NCBI RefSeq assembly: GCF_030519375.1
Contig: NZ_JAUMKB010000018.1
Span: forward strand, 1 to 64,000
From: Mucilaginibacter tolerans
GTDB taxonomy: Bacteria; Bacteroidota; Bacteroidia; Sphingobacteriales; Sphingobacteriaceae
Direction: 5' to 3'
Length of the DNA stretch: 64,000 nucleotides
Made by a program: the position numbers and the translations under genes. Below, piece by piece: positions 1-8,910 of this stretch. Each line of letters starts with the position of its first letter. The stretch's first letter is position 1. The notes below the pieces were generated by a model, which had not been told where the DNA came from, made no database searches, and saw only the letters and a list, made by a program, of their open reading frames with translations.

Positions 1-37
1 GCACTCTTTTTTGATTTAATTTTCTCTGTTTCCATTT

Positions 38-64
38 GTTGACTGAATTTTAGTCAACTTTTCT
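38..64 (+). terminator. Possible terminator of a gene upstream of the window
   Basis: GTTGACT and AGTCAAC form a 7-bp inverted repeat around a 7-base loop and are followed by TTTTCTT. It would serve a plus-strand gene ending before the window. The stem is short and AT-rich, so the call is tentative. Confidence 0.35.
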
Positions 65-81
65 TAGGACGAGACATTAAT

Positions 82-123
82 AGCAAAAGGGCTTTAATAA
101 ACATTTATTAGGGCCCTTTTGCT
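82..123. terminator. Long hairpin, probable bidirectional terminator
   Basis: AGCAAAAGGGC (82-92) pairs perfectly with GCCCTTTTGCT (113-123). An inner AATAA/TTATT pair extends the hairpin. The stem is 11 bp and carries A- and T-rich tracts. No gene is seen in bases 1-344, so this is most simply a transcription stop between the upstream locus and the Sus-type operon. Confidence 0.5.
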
Positions 124-275
124 TATTAACCGTACAACATCAGCCTATACAATCGGGCTCATTGCATATTCATCAAACTTGATTCAATGTACTATTGCAT
201 CATAATTCTCACTGTCAGCCTTGACAAATCCGGGATAACAGCACAAATATTGATAATCAATGAAGGAGTGCTGAC

Positions 276-308
276 AAAAAAAGCCGCCTCAATTTCTTGA
301 AGCGGCTT
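276..308 (-). terminator. Rho-independent terminator of the SusC/SusD operon
   Basis: AAGCCGC (281-287) pairs with GCGGCTT (302-308). Read on the minus strand, the stem is followed by a run of seven T (276-282). It lies 37 bases beyond the stop codon of the DUF1735 lipoprotein, where the operon should end. Confidence 0.75.
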
Positions 309-344
309 GTATTACCATTTTAATATTTACTTATTGTAAGACTA

Positions 345-1205
345 TCAATTCTTTTTCAAAGTAATATTCATTATACGTGGCGCACCGGTGTTATATGCAA
401 CATGTAGTGTAAATGTCTCAGTAGCCGGATCATATGTATTTGTCATTCCAGCTGGAACAAATAATGTTTGATAAGTACTGGTACAAGTAACAGTGTTATC
501 CGCGTTAACAGTTAAGTTCAGGTCAGCTTGCAAATCAGCCAAAGCAGGACCATCAATTGAAGTAGCTCCTGAGGTAGTCATGGTTACATTATAGTCAAAC
601 GGCAGCGTTCCCAAAACCGGGTGTATTCTTTCTCCAGTTGCATGGTACGAACCATCATACTTATTTTTAACTCCGAATACCGATACTATAGTATCAGGTC
701 CGGCTTTTTTCGTGAGTCCTGCCCCGACACCTGTTAAAGCATAAATTACGGCGTATTTCTTGGATGCATCAAATTGAGTCCCGTCAACGTTCAGAACTAA
801 TTGTTTTGCAAAATCTCCGGGTTGGAAATTTATGGTTAAACCGGTTGCTGTTGCCACTACAGATTTATCCGAAGATTGCGTTGCCAAGGTACTCGGAATA
901 GACGAATAGGTGGTTCCGTTCGCAGCATTATAGTCGTCAACAGAAATTGCTGTTAGCGTAGCGGTTCCGCTCTTTTGTAAATCACCACTGCTTGCTGCAT
1001 CTCTCCTAACCGTAAACATCGCAACAGGTTTTATATCACTAAATGGCAAAAAATACTGATTGTATGAAGGTGCCTCACCAATCCATACAAATGTCTTCCC
1101 TACGCCCGTTGCTGGAGTGCCCTTGAAAGCGTCCTTGCGGCAAGCGCTGAAAAGCACCATAAGGCAACTGCTAAGCAACAGATATTTTAAAACTTTATTT
1201 TTCAT
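345..1205 (-). CDS. DUF1735 (BT_3987-type) domain lipoprotein of a Sus-like locus
   Basis: This is a 286-residue predicted lipoprotein. The N terminus has a positive stretch, a hydrophobic core and a lipobox ending at Cys22 (LFSAC). The body resembles DUF1735 proteins that accompany SusC/SusD pairs: a beta-sandwich region around residues 40-180 followed by a C-terminal domain. Such proteins are surface exposed and thought to help bind glycan or other nutrient; the ligand here is unknown. It is the last gene of a minus-strand operon, 115 bases after the SusD-like gene, and ends just before a strong terminator. Family membership is from remembered sequence character, so the family call is fairly sure and the function is not. 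Confidence 0.7.
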   Translation of the reverse strand: MKNKVLKYLLLSSCLMVLFSACRKDAFKGTPATGVGKTFVWIGEAPSYNQYFLPFSDIKPVAMFTVRRDAASSGDLQKSGTATLTAISVDDYNAANGTTYSSIPSTLATQSSDKSVVATATGLTINFQPGDFAKQLVLNVDGTQFDASKKYAVIYALTGVGAGLTKKAGPDTIVSVFGVKNKYDGSYHATGERIHPVLGTLPFDYNVTMTTSGATSIDGPALADLQADLNLTVNADNTVTCTSTYQTLFVPAGMTNTYDPATETFTLHVAYNTGAPRIMNITLKKN

Positions 1206-1320
1206 TTGAGTAATTTTTTAATGTTAATGAAAGTATCATCAATGAATTTTATCTTTTCATCCTTTGTTTTCCAACTACGGATATGATAGTTTCAAATATG
1301 TTAATTTAATCAGTATCTAC

Positions 1321-2793
1321 TTATGGTGTTACATCCCACCAAACACGGTTATCCTGAGAGTCTGTACCAGCCGCTGGCCCGGTTTCTCTTGCAATAGCAG
1401 CTTTCACATTAGCTCCATTAGTTTGATTTTCAGATGTTGCGTAGGTAAACCTGCGCACAATTTGACCTGATGGGTTTGTAGCGCCTGGAGCCGGAGAAAG
1501 CGTAGGATATCCCGTTTTACGCCATATATCCCATGCCATATGCCCGTCAGGATAACTAGCCAGGTATCTTTGGATGCTTATAGGCTGTTCGTTTCCGCCG
1601 GTACCTGGAGCTGCTGTAAGCAACACACCGTTCTGAGTGTAATAGCTCGCTGCCGGTGCTGCCAATCCCCATTGATCAAAAGACAATGCAATACCTACAT
1701 TGTAAGTTGATGCAAAAGTTTCGCTCGTCCAGCCTATATCAGCAGCTTCAGCCCTTGCTAAAAATACTTCGGCAGCGCTGATTATTACGACAGTACTTGT
1801 TTCGGTACGCTTATCTGCACGCATAACAAGCGCCCATTTCGGGTTGGCTGTAGTAAATGCGGTAACGTCCGAACGGCTTAGGCCCGGAGGGATACCTATA
1901 GCTGAAGTAACCGTACCACCGGTAACTTGTCCCGGGTCAGTATAATCACCACCAAACGGAACGGTCCTTCCATCACTGAAGCCTGCGGTCAGATCGGTAA
2001 CCACTTTACTTTCTGCATAATCCGTTCTTCCGTTATATAAGTTCCACCACGGATCTTTAAAAGCCGAGCCAGGATAACTAATCGCCATATTTTCAGCGTT
2101 AGTTGTGATACCACCTGCAGCTAAGGCTGCATTAAAAGCGGCCGCGGCATAGTCGCTCGCACCAGGTACTTTTTTAGATAACTGTATGGCTACCAACATT
2201 GATAATGAATTAGCTGCTTTCTTCCATGAGGCTACATCACCATTATAAATTATATCTCCGGGTATCGGACCGTTATCCATTGAGGCCGATGCTGATGCCA
2301 AAGTAGCAAGGATGCCTTTGTAAATATCTTCCTGTTTGTCATAAACCGGCGTGATTGATTTCAATCCCTGTAGGGCCTGGCTATAAGGTACATCACCCCA
2401 GGCGTCTGTTATCTCCCAGAATATAAATTGCTGCAATATTTTGGCAACCGCAACCGAGTTTTTGTCCTGATTAAGATTGATGACGTTTTGCAAATCGAAT
2501 AAATCGCCGCTATAGTAGCCGGTGAAGGACAGCTGAGGCAAGCTATAGGTTGAAATTCCCGGATATTGGGTTTCTGTAAAATACTGCGCATATTCCCCAC
2601 CGTACTGCGATAAATTGTTAGTTGATACGTAGGTGCCCAGGTTTGCTTCAACCTGAGTTATCAGTGCGGGAACAATCGGTTTGGTAGTATTTCCCGGGTC
2701 CAGGTTAGTATTCCCAAAATCGTTCGGCTTTCTACAACTCATTTGCCCTAACACAAGCAGAGTTGTAATTGCACATATATATATCTTTTTCAT
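1321..2793 (-). CDS. SusD/RagB-like nutrient-binding outer membrane lipoprotein
   Basis: The 490-residue protein begins with a lipoprotein signal ending at Cys20 (QMSCRK). The rest resembles the SusD-like_2 family (SusD/RagB family nutrient-binding outer membrane lipoprotein): helical repeats near residues 50-200, with FWEITDAWGDVPYSQAL at about 125-141, and a C-terminal ARAEAA segment near residue 345. Proteins of this family cap the SusC barrel at the cell surface and deliver ligand to it. The gene starts 44 bases after the SusC-like gene, so the two are almost certainly cotranscribed. No glycoside hydrolase or polysaccharide lyase is nearby in the window, so the substrate cannot be named and may be a peptide rather than a glycan. 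Confidence 0.9.
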   Translation of the reverse strand: MKKIYICAITTLLVLGQMSCRKPNDFGNTNLDPGNTTKPIVPALITQVEANLGTYVSTNNLSQYGGEYAQYFTETQYPGISTYSLPQLSFTGYYSGDLFDLQNVINLNQDKNSVAVAKILQQFIFWEITDAWGDVPYSQALQGLKSITPVYDKQEDIYKGILATLASASASMDNGPIPGDIIYNGDVASWKKAANSLSMLVAIQLSKKVPGASDYAAAAFNAALAAGGITTNAENMAISYPGSAFKDPWWNLYNGRTDYAESKVVTDLTAGFSDGRTVPFGGDYTDPGQVTGGTVTSAIGIPPGLSRSDVTAFTTANPKWALVMRADKRTETSTVVIISAAEVFLARAEAADIGWTSETFASTYNVGIALSFDQWGLAAPAASYYTQNGVLLTAAPGTGGNEQPISIQRYLASYPDGHMAWDIWRKTGYPTLSPAPGATNPSGQIVRRFTYATSENQTNGANVKAAIARETGPAAGTDSQDNRVWWDVTP

Positions 2794-2837
2794 TTTTTTA
2801 TCTTTTTTAATTTAAATTACATTTAAAGTCGACGCTA

Positions 2838-5800
2838 TCAGAAACCTATTTTAAGGTTAAATCCTATACCTCTTGTTCCAGGTAATTGTCCTTGTTCACC
2901 CTGAACACCACTGATCTGTGAAGGATCAAAATCCTTGGTTTTTGCATAGATCAACCAGAGGTCGCGTGCCTGTATTTGGAACGATGCGCTCTTTATATAA
3001 TTTGAAATTCCTAATTTATTAACTGGTATACGGTAAGCTAAACCTACTTCACGTAATTTGATGAAGGTTAAGTCTTCGATGTATGGGTCAAATGTTTGAT
3101 TATTAACGAAATTATGGAAATAATCATAAGCACCTACATAAGTGCTAACTGCTTTTCCGGTCGCATCAACACCTGTCACATGCACACCACCACCAGCAGA
3201 AACATCATCACGTACCGGGTTTCCTTTATCATTCAGCACAGCTGTACGGGCAGTTAAACCGCTGTATGTGCCCCACATGTCTGACAGGGAGAAGGTCTTA
3301 CCACCAAATTGGTAGTCAATATTTACGTTAATGGAAAAGTCCTTAAATACAGTAAACGTATTTTGAATACCCCCTGTATGTTTCGGAAGCACGCTACCAT
3401 AGTAAACATCAGGATTGTTTTGATAAAATCCGTTATTGTCTAATATCGGAATACCGGCAGCATTACGTAAAATACCGTTGCCATATAATTGGCCCCATTC
3501 CTTGCCAGTTTGCTGAACTAAGATGGGAGTAACTACACCTGAAAACTGCGTATTATTTGCCGAAGTAACCCTATATACACCATATTTGTTGCTGAGCTCG
3601 ACGATCTTATCTTGCAGCAAGTTCGAATAAGTGGCATTAAACGTCCAAGTGAAGTTTGTAGATCTGAAAGGCTGAGCCATCAAATTAAATTCGAGGCCGT
3701 TCTTCTTAATCAGACCAAAATTGGTCAATATTGATGAAAATCCGCTGGCACCGTTAACGCCTAGAGTAGCCGGGAACTTGTTTTCAGTATCAGCAAAATA
3801 AGTTGCAGAAATTCCGAGCCTGTCGTTCAGGAACCTAAGGTCAATGCCCAATTCCCTTGAGGTTACAGTTGAACCTGTAAGTGATTGATCCACATACTGA
3901 TCCGGCGAGGTCATCAACAGGTTGCCTTTAAATTTGTTGGCGTTTACGGTGTAAGCTGATCCCGGGAACCTATAGGCGCCAAATGGATCATTGCCATTAG
4001 GATCGCCATACCCGGCGTTGGTAAAACCAAGCGCTCTAGGAACTTGGCCCCAGCTCGCCCTCAATTTGCCATAGCTCAACCAGCTGCTCTGGCTCTTCAG
4101 GAATTCGCTAAAGATGAATGAACCACCAATTGATTTTGATGTAACTGAGTTCTGATAACTAGGCAACGTTGAATACCAGTCGTTACGTATTGTTCCATTA
4201 AGGAATAATACATCCTTCCAGCCAAATGATGCGGTTCCATAAACTGTGTTACTCTCTTCATGTACCCTGTTATTAACTAAGGTTACAGGGTCAACCGAGT
4301 TATTAACTGTATAAAGGTTCGGTATGGTCAAACCGTTATTGGTTTGTACCGAATTGTCTTTCCAGGTCCAGGTAAACACGTCTGTACCAACATTCGCATC
4401 GATAGTAAAGTCTTTTATCTTTTTGTTGTAACTGGCTAATAACTCAACGTCTTCACGGTTTGAATAGGTGTTCTGCGTATAGTAACTGGATTTAACACCG
4501 GTTTGAACAGCGCTCTGCTCCAGAGGATATGCTGTGATATTCTCTGTAAAGCTGGTATATTGCTGTTTACGGTAAGTAGCCTTTATATTAAAATCCTTAT
4601 TTAATTTATAGGTCAAAGATATGTTACCGTACAAACGGTCACGATTGTTATAATCTATAATATTATCCTGGTAAGAAAAGAAGTTATACCAATAGTTAGC
4701 ACCATAAAAATGCTGCGGATTGTTGGGATCATATACCCCTGGGTCAAGGTGGTTCCAGGTTGCTAAAGTTCCGTCAGGAGAGTGCAAATTTTTAAGCTCC
4801 CTCATGATGTTCATATCCAGATCACGGTGGAACCATGAGCTAAATGAACCCGTAGTTTGGTTGGCGTAACCATCCTGAACTGTTCCGTGTTGTTTCTGAT
4901 TAATATAGTTAATATCTGCAGAAAGTGTTAAATGTTTGTTCAGATCATAGCTATAATTCAGGTTTAAAGTGTTTTTCCTAAGATCCTGATCAGGGATTAA
5001 GCCTTTTATATATTCGTTGCCATAACCCATTCTGAAGTTATAATCATCACCGGCTTTATTGAAAGCAATGGTATTATTTAAAGTAACACCGGTGTTAAAA
5101 TAATCCCTTGCATTATTAGGTTGCGGTACAAACTTGGCAGTTTTGTAAGAGTATTTACTTCCCGGATACCATGCATACCATGGAATATACTCCTGGCCAA
5201 CCATTTTTGGTCCCCAGCTGCTATCGTCCGAATAATCCGGATAATATTTTCCGCTCAAAGCTTTCCATGCATCAGGGTCACCTGCTTTCCAGTTGTACTG
5301 CTCCAGGTTAGGGTCATTACCACCGCCATAGGTGTTTTGATAATTTGGCAATAAATATACATTGTCAAATGTTGCACCTAAATTCAGGTCGATACCGAGA
5401 CCAGCGTTCTTTTTAGCCTTTTTGGTTGTAATAACGATAGCACCATAAGCACCCTGTGATCCAAATAAAGCTGCAGCCGCAGCACCTTTTAACACTGTAA
5501 TGGTTTCAATGTCGTCAAGGTTGAGGTCGCTGGAATTTGGAAGGATAGTACCATCAACAACATAAATTGCACCGTTACCTGTTCCCAGGCCCGAAGCGCC
5601 ACGAAGCCTTACTTCAGTATTCCGGCCCAGTGCCGCAGCAGATTGACTGCGCACTTGCATACCTGCAACTTTACCTGCCAACGCATTGTTAATGTCTGGT
5701 TCGCGAACGGTGTTCAGCTCATTTGATGTAACTATCTGTGCCGCACTGGAGTTTGAACGGGCACTTTGCTTAATGCCGTAAGCACTAACAACCACCTCGC

Positions 5801-6107
5801 TCAATTGCGCACGGCTTTGAGCCAGTGCTACGTTGATTGTGGTCTTGTCGCCAACAACAACTGTTTGCGGTGCTGTACCAACAAAGGATATCACAAGGGA
5901 CGCTCCGTTTGGCACGCTTAAGGTAAATTTACCAGCGGCGTTGGTTTGGGTACCTTCATTTGAGCCTTTGATTTTTACTGTAGCTCCCGGAATGGGTAGG
6001 CCATCCTCTTTGGCCGTAACCGTACCAGTAATCGTACGGTTTTGTGCAAAAACCTGCGTTACGCATAACATCAGAAAGCACAAACTTACTAGTAGAAGTT
6101 TTTTCAT
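2838..6107 (-). CDS. SusC/RagA-family TonB-linked outer membrane transporter
   Basis: At 1089 residues this is normal size for the family. It has a signal peptide (cleavage near residue 21), a carboxypeptidase-D regulatory-like beta domain at about 24-98, a plug domain at about 115-230 including the family segment ITVLKGAAAAALFG, and a long C-terminal beta-barrel ending in FNLKIGF with a terminal Phe. It would import a large ligand across the outer membrane, powered by TonB-ExbBD. The start ATG at 6107 directly precedes a good signal peptide. No STN domain is visible at the N terminus and no sigma/anti-sigma pair is adjacent, so it is not an obvious FecIR-type regulated locus. I found no clean TAnnTTTG box upstream. 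Confidence 0.95.
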   Translation of the reverse strand: MKKLLLVSLCFLMLCVTQVFAQNRTITGTVTAKEDGLPIPGATVKIKGSNEGTQTNAAGKFTLSVPNGASLVISFVGTAPQTVVVGDKTTINVALAQSRAQLSEVVVSAYGIKQSARSNSSAAQIVTSNELNTVREPDINNALAGKVAGMQVRSQSAAALGRNTEVRLRGASGLGTGNGAIYVVDGTILPNSSDLNLDDIETITVLKGAAAAALFGSQGAYGAIVITTKKAKKNAGLGIDLNLGATFDNVYLLPNYQNTYGGGNDPNLEQYNWKAGDPDAWKALSGKYYPDYSDDSSWGPKMVGQEYIPWYAWYPGSKYSYKTAKFVPQPNNARDYFNTGVTLNNTIAFNKAGDDYNFRMGYGNEYIKGLIPDQDLRKNTLNLNYSYDLNKHLTLSADINYINQKQHGTVQDGYANQTTGSFSSWFHRDLDMNIMRELKNLHSPDGTLATWNHLDPGVYDPNNPQHFYGANYWYNFFSYQDNIIDYNNRDRLYGNISLTYKLNKDFNIKATYRKQQYTSFTENITAYPLEQSAVQTGVKSSYYTQNTYSNREDVELLASYNKKIKDFTIDANVGTDVFTWTWKDNSVQTNNGLTIPNLYTVNNSVDPVTLVNNRVHEESNTVYGTASFGWKDVLFLNGTIRNDWYSTLPSYQNSVTSKSIGGSFIFSEFLKSQSSWLSYGKLRASWGQVPRALGFTNAGYGDPNGNDPFGAYRFPGSAYTVNANKFKGNLLMTSPDQYVDQSLTGSTVTSRELGIDLRFLNDRLGISATYFADTENKFPATLGVNGASGFSSILTNFGLIKKNGLEFNLMAQPFRSTNFTWTFNATYSNLLQDKIVELSNKYGVYRVTSANNTQFSGVVTPILVQQTGKEWGQLYGNGILRNAAGIPILDNNGFYQNNPDVYYGSVLPKHTGGIQNTFTVFKDFSINVNIDYQFGGKTFSLSDMWGTYSGLTARTAVLNDKGNPVRDDVSAGGGVHVTGVDATGKAVSTYVGAYDYFHNFVNNQTFDPYIEDLTFIKLREVGLAYRIPVNKLGISNYIKSASFQIQARDLWLIYAKTKDFDPSQISGVQGEQGQLPGTRGIGFNLKIGF

Positions 6108-6255
6108 TTCGTTAATAATAAGATCAGTTAATAGTTAATTAAAGCTAAAAGTAGTATTAGATTATTAAAAAGTCAAATAATTTATTTCAAAAAGCTGAAA
6201 ATTTTTTAAAAAAGCGACTTTTTGTCACAATTTTTAATAATTTTAGTACTATGTA

Positions 6256-6287
6256 TTGCATAATACAATTTAAAACATATATCTTTG
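6256..6287 (+). promoter_or_regulatory. Bacteroidota-type promoter of padR
   Basis: TTG (6256-6258) is separated by 21 bases from TATCTTTG (6280-6287), a perfect TAnnTTTG -7 box. The G of the box lies only 5 bases before the ATG at 6292, which implies a leaderless or nearly leaderless transcript. Confidence 0.6.
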
Positions 6288-6291
6288 TTGT

Positions 6292-6630
6292 ATGATTGTT
6301 GAAAATACACAGACCCAGATGAGGAAGGGTGTTTTGGAATATTGCATTCTTTCCACGATAGCAAAGGGCGAAATATATGCCTCGGATATAATTGCCGAAC
6401 TAAAAAAGGCCCAGTTGCTCGTAGTTGAGGGGACATTATATCCTCTCCTGACTCGTTTAAAAAATAATGGACTCCTCAGTTACAACTGGGTTGAGTCAAC
6501 CTCCGGACCGCCACGAAAATACTATGTCTTATCAGACGAGGGCAGGAAAGTATTAGAGCAACTCGACAAAACCTGGCAGGAACTGGCTTACGCGGTACAA
6601 ATATCTATCGGAGATAGGAAAGTAAAATAA
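6292..6630 (+). CDS. PadR-family transcriptional regulator
   Basis: This 112-residue protein has the PadR winged-helix layout: MRKGVLEYCILSTIA at 10-24, the wing region around VVEGTLYPLLTRLKNNGLL at 45-63, and GPPRKYYVLSDEGRKVLEQL near 74-93. It is the short form without a long C-terminal dimerisation helix. PadR proteins are usually repressors of membrane or stress genes next to them. Here the next gene, 19 bases downstream, encodes a PspC-domain membrane protein, a pairing common in Bacteroidota, so the two probably form an autoregulated envelope-stress operon. The ATG at 6292 follows the promoter box almost directly. Confidence 0.93.
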   Translation: MIVENTQTQMRKGVLEYCILSTIAKGEIYASDIIAELKKAQLLVVEGTLYPLLTRLKNNGLLSYNWVESTSGPPRKYYVLSDEGRKVLEQLDKTWQELAYAVQISIGDRKVK

Positions 6631-6649
6631 CTAGCAAAAAACCAAGATC

Positions 6650-8311
6650 ATGAACAAAACAATTATCATCAATATAAATGGCATCGTTTTTCATATAGAA
6701 GAAGATGCATACGAAGTATTAAAGAATTATATGACGGATGTAAAACGTCATTTTATGAATTCGGACGATAGTCTGGAAATCACCACCGATATAGAAAACC
6801 GCATAGCCGAGATGTTTAATGAATTACTCGCTAACGAACATAAACAGGTTATAATAGAGCAGGATGTAAAATCGGTAATAGAGCAAATGGGCACCGTTGA
6901 AGATTTTGAACATGCCGAAGAGGATACTAAAGCCTCATTTACCAATGCTTATTATCATACTGGAGCTACGCGCCGCCTATTCCGCGACCAGGATGATCAT
7001 CTCATAGCAGGCGTCTGTTCAGGCATAGCTAATTACTTTGATATGGATGTAGTTTGGATCCGTTTGGCTTTTGCACTGATCGTACTGGCTGGTGGCACAG
7101 GCATTATACTATATATCATATTATGGATAGTAATCCCTAAAGCAGTTACCCGTGCAGACAGGATGGTAATGAAGGGTGAAAAGCTCAACCTGCAGGGTTT
7201 CAAGAAAAACTTTGAAGAGGAAATGGGTTCGATGCGCGATAATTTTTCAAACTTGAAGCACGAAGCCAAGCCATTTGTTTACAAAACACGTGATTTTATA
7301 GGCGACTTCTTTTATCACCTGGGTACCTTCTTTAATGGCGCAGGCAAAATCTTGTTGAAACTGATCGGATTATTTATCCTGCTATCCTGCTTCGCTGGAT
7401 TGATATTTTTTATAGTAGCTTTTGTAGCGTTACTTGGCTTTGGTCAGTTTGCCCCATTTCATGATATGCCTTATGGCTTATTAAGACACCACCACCCCGA
7501 ATACATTTATACAGCAGGATTTATAGTTATTACAGTGCCGCTGGTAAGTATTATACTACTGACATTAAAAGGTATATTCAATACAGGTTCAATAAGCAGA
7601 TCGGCAGGTACAACTATATTGGTTATCTGGTTGTTTGCAATAGCCGTTTTTGTGTATGATGTAACCCGGATAGCTGCCGACTTTAGTTCGTCCGCCAGCT
7701 ACAGCGAAACTATTAATCTGAAAGCCGCAAAAAACAACACCTATTATCTGAAGCTAAACGATCTTAAATATTTTACCGCCGAGGATAGTGCCCGGTTAAA
7801 CATCAAAAATCTGGCGCCCAATATGAAGATAACTGATGACGAAGACAACGACTTTGATCATTATCGTCAGCGGGTTAGACTATCGATTGAAAAAAGCGAT
7901 GTCGATCAGCCGGTATTAATCGAATCCTATCATGCCAGGGGTAAAAGCTATGACGATGCTTTAACTAACTCACGCAATATCAAATATATCTACACTCAGC
8001 AGGATAGTTTATTAAAGTTTGATGAGCGGTTTTATCCAAAAAATGATGAGCTGTGGCATGACGAGGAGGTCTATCTTACCTTAAAGCTTCCAATGAACGC
8101 CAAGATCATTATTGAGCGCGAGCTGGACAGAATTTCTGACATCAGAGTTTATGACTGCAATGAACTAAACAAGCGTGATGGCAATAAACTGAGCGACGCT
8201 ATCTTTATTATGACTGACAATGGATTACAGTGCAAAGTCGATACCATGGTAACAGATACAGTTTTAAATAAACATCTTTTGAGCGATAGTGCTAAAAAGC
8301 TAAAAAAATGA
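6650..8311 (+). CDS. PspC-domain membrane protein
   Basis: This 553-residue protein has a cytoplasmic N-terminal part (1-105) without a named domain, a PspC domain at about 106-165 (RRLFRDQDDHLIAGVCSGIA followed by a hydrophobic helix), three or four further membrane segments between about 225 and 345, and a long C-terminal region after residue 345 that is probably extracytoplasmic. PspC in Proteobacteria is a membrane sensor of phage-shock stress, and Bacteroidota have these large PspC proteins paired with PadR. That supports a role in envelope-stress sensing, by inference. The start ATG follows padR by 19 bases and the stop overlaps the next small gene by four bases. Confidence 0.88.
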   Translation: MNKTIIININGIVFHIEEDAYEVLKNYMTDVKRHFMNSDDSLEITTDIENRIAEMFNELLANEHKQVIIEQDVKSVIEQMGTVEDFEHAEEDTKASFTNAYYHTGATRRLFRDQDDHLIAGVCSGIANYFDMDVVWIRLAFALIVLAGGTGIILYIILWIVIPKAVTRADRMVMKGEKLNLQGFKKNFEEEMGSMRDNFSNLKHEAKPFVYKTRDFIGDFFYHLGTFFNGAGKILLKLIGLFILLSCFAGLIFFIVAFVALLGFGQFAPFHDMPYGLLRHHHPEYIYTAGFIVITVPLVSIILLTLKGIFNTGSISRSAGTTILVIWLFAIAVFVYDVTRIAADFSSSASYSETINLKAAKNNTYYLKLNDLKYFTAEDSARLNIKNLAPNMKITDDEDNDFDHYRQRVRLSIEKSDVDQPVLIESYHARGKSYDDALTNSRNIKYIYTQQDSLLKFDERFYPKNDELWHDEEVYLTLKLPMNAKIIIERELDRISDIRVYDCNELNKRDGNKLSDAIFIMTDNGLQCKVDTMVTDTVLNKHLLSDSAKKLKK

Positions 8312-8535
8312 AACCGGTAAACAGATACATAAGCCTGCTGTTGATATGCGGGCTTATGTTGCCATTATACGACAAGCATACCTATAATAATATAGGTATC
8401 AAGAACAATGGGCGAACCTGTCGGGAAAAAATACAGTCAATAAAAGGTCCTGACTGTAAAACTGACGAAGGTGGCTTCTCCTTTTTTAAAGACGTAATAT
8501 CTAATATAGCGCCCGCCCTAAAAAATTTAAAATAA
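8308..8535 (+). CDS. Small protein of unknown function in the PadR-PspC operon
   Basis: The 75-residue product starts at an ATG that overlaps the PspC stop in an ATGA junction, a strong sign of translational coupling. Residues 8-20 are hydrophobic (ISLLLICGLMLPL), which suggests a signal peptide or single anchor. Two cysteines (in RTCREK and PDCKTD) could form a disulfide if exported. I do not recognise a family. Support is the junction and codon use similar to the upstream gene; there is no homology evidence. Confidence 0.55.
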   Translation: MKPVNRYISLLLICGLMLPLYDKHTYNNIGIKNNGRTCREKIQSIKGPDCKTDEGGFSFFKDVISNIAPALKNLK

Positions 8536-8805
8536 CATTCACCGACAAAAACGTGCTATTCACCTATGCGAATATCACTTTTCGCCGAAAACCTCAAAAT
8601 CGCCTGTAACCTTCACAGGGGTTATTGCATCTTAATATAAAAATAACAAACACAGGCTACTACCAGCTAAACCCCATTTTTGATGATTTTCAAAAAAAGA
8701 AGAGTACTCTTAAACGGTGTAGGTATTGCCTGATATTTAGAACTACAAAACAATATACCATCTATGCAAATGAACTATTAATACCCAGTTACCTACCCAA
8801 AATTT

Positions 8806-8819
8806 CGGTTAGATAACCG
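8806..8819. promoter_or_regulatory. Palindrome upstream of the TonB receptor, candidate operator
   Basis: CGGTTA-GA-TAACCG is a perfect 6-bp inverted repeat with a two-base centre, 92 bases before the receptor start. Its symmetry and mixed base composition fit a dimeric regulator site. No regulator is identified. Confidence 0.35.
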
Positions 8820-8853
8820 GCAAGTTAAAACAAAACTTATTAACCTTTTAAAA

Positions 8854-8869
8854 AGAGGGGCAGCCCTCT
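8854..8869 (+). promoter_or_regulatory. 5' leader hairpin of the TonB receptor
   Basis: AGAGGG-GCAG-CCCTCT is a perfect 6-bp, mostly GC stem with a four-base loop, 41 bases before the receptor ATG. It is not followed at once by a T-run, so it is more likely a stabilising or regulatory leader structure than a terminator. Confidence 0.35.
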
Positions 8870-8910
8870 ACTGGAAACTTTTTGCCCGAATTTTTACAAA
8901 ACACAACATT

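Larger units (their letters stand above)
8536..8910. other. 375-base intergenic region with two small inverted repeats
   Basis: No convincing gene is seen; a 63-codon frame at 8625-8816 looks spurious. The right half holds a 14-base palindrome (8806-8819) and a GC-rich hairpin (8854-8869), both listed separately. They probably belong to the control region of the TonB-type receptor starting at 8911. Confidence 0.6.

Noticed and set aside
1264-1470. 68-codon plus-strand frame across the end of the SusD-like gene
   Set aside because: It overlaps the C-terminal coding part of a well-supported gene on the other strand and has no start signals or recognisable sequence.
8625-8816. 63-codon plus-strand frame in the 8536-8910 gap
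   Set aside because: Sequence is low-complexity, no promoter or coupling is seen, and no family or hydrophobic pattern is recognisable. It is more likely part of a leader or control region.
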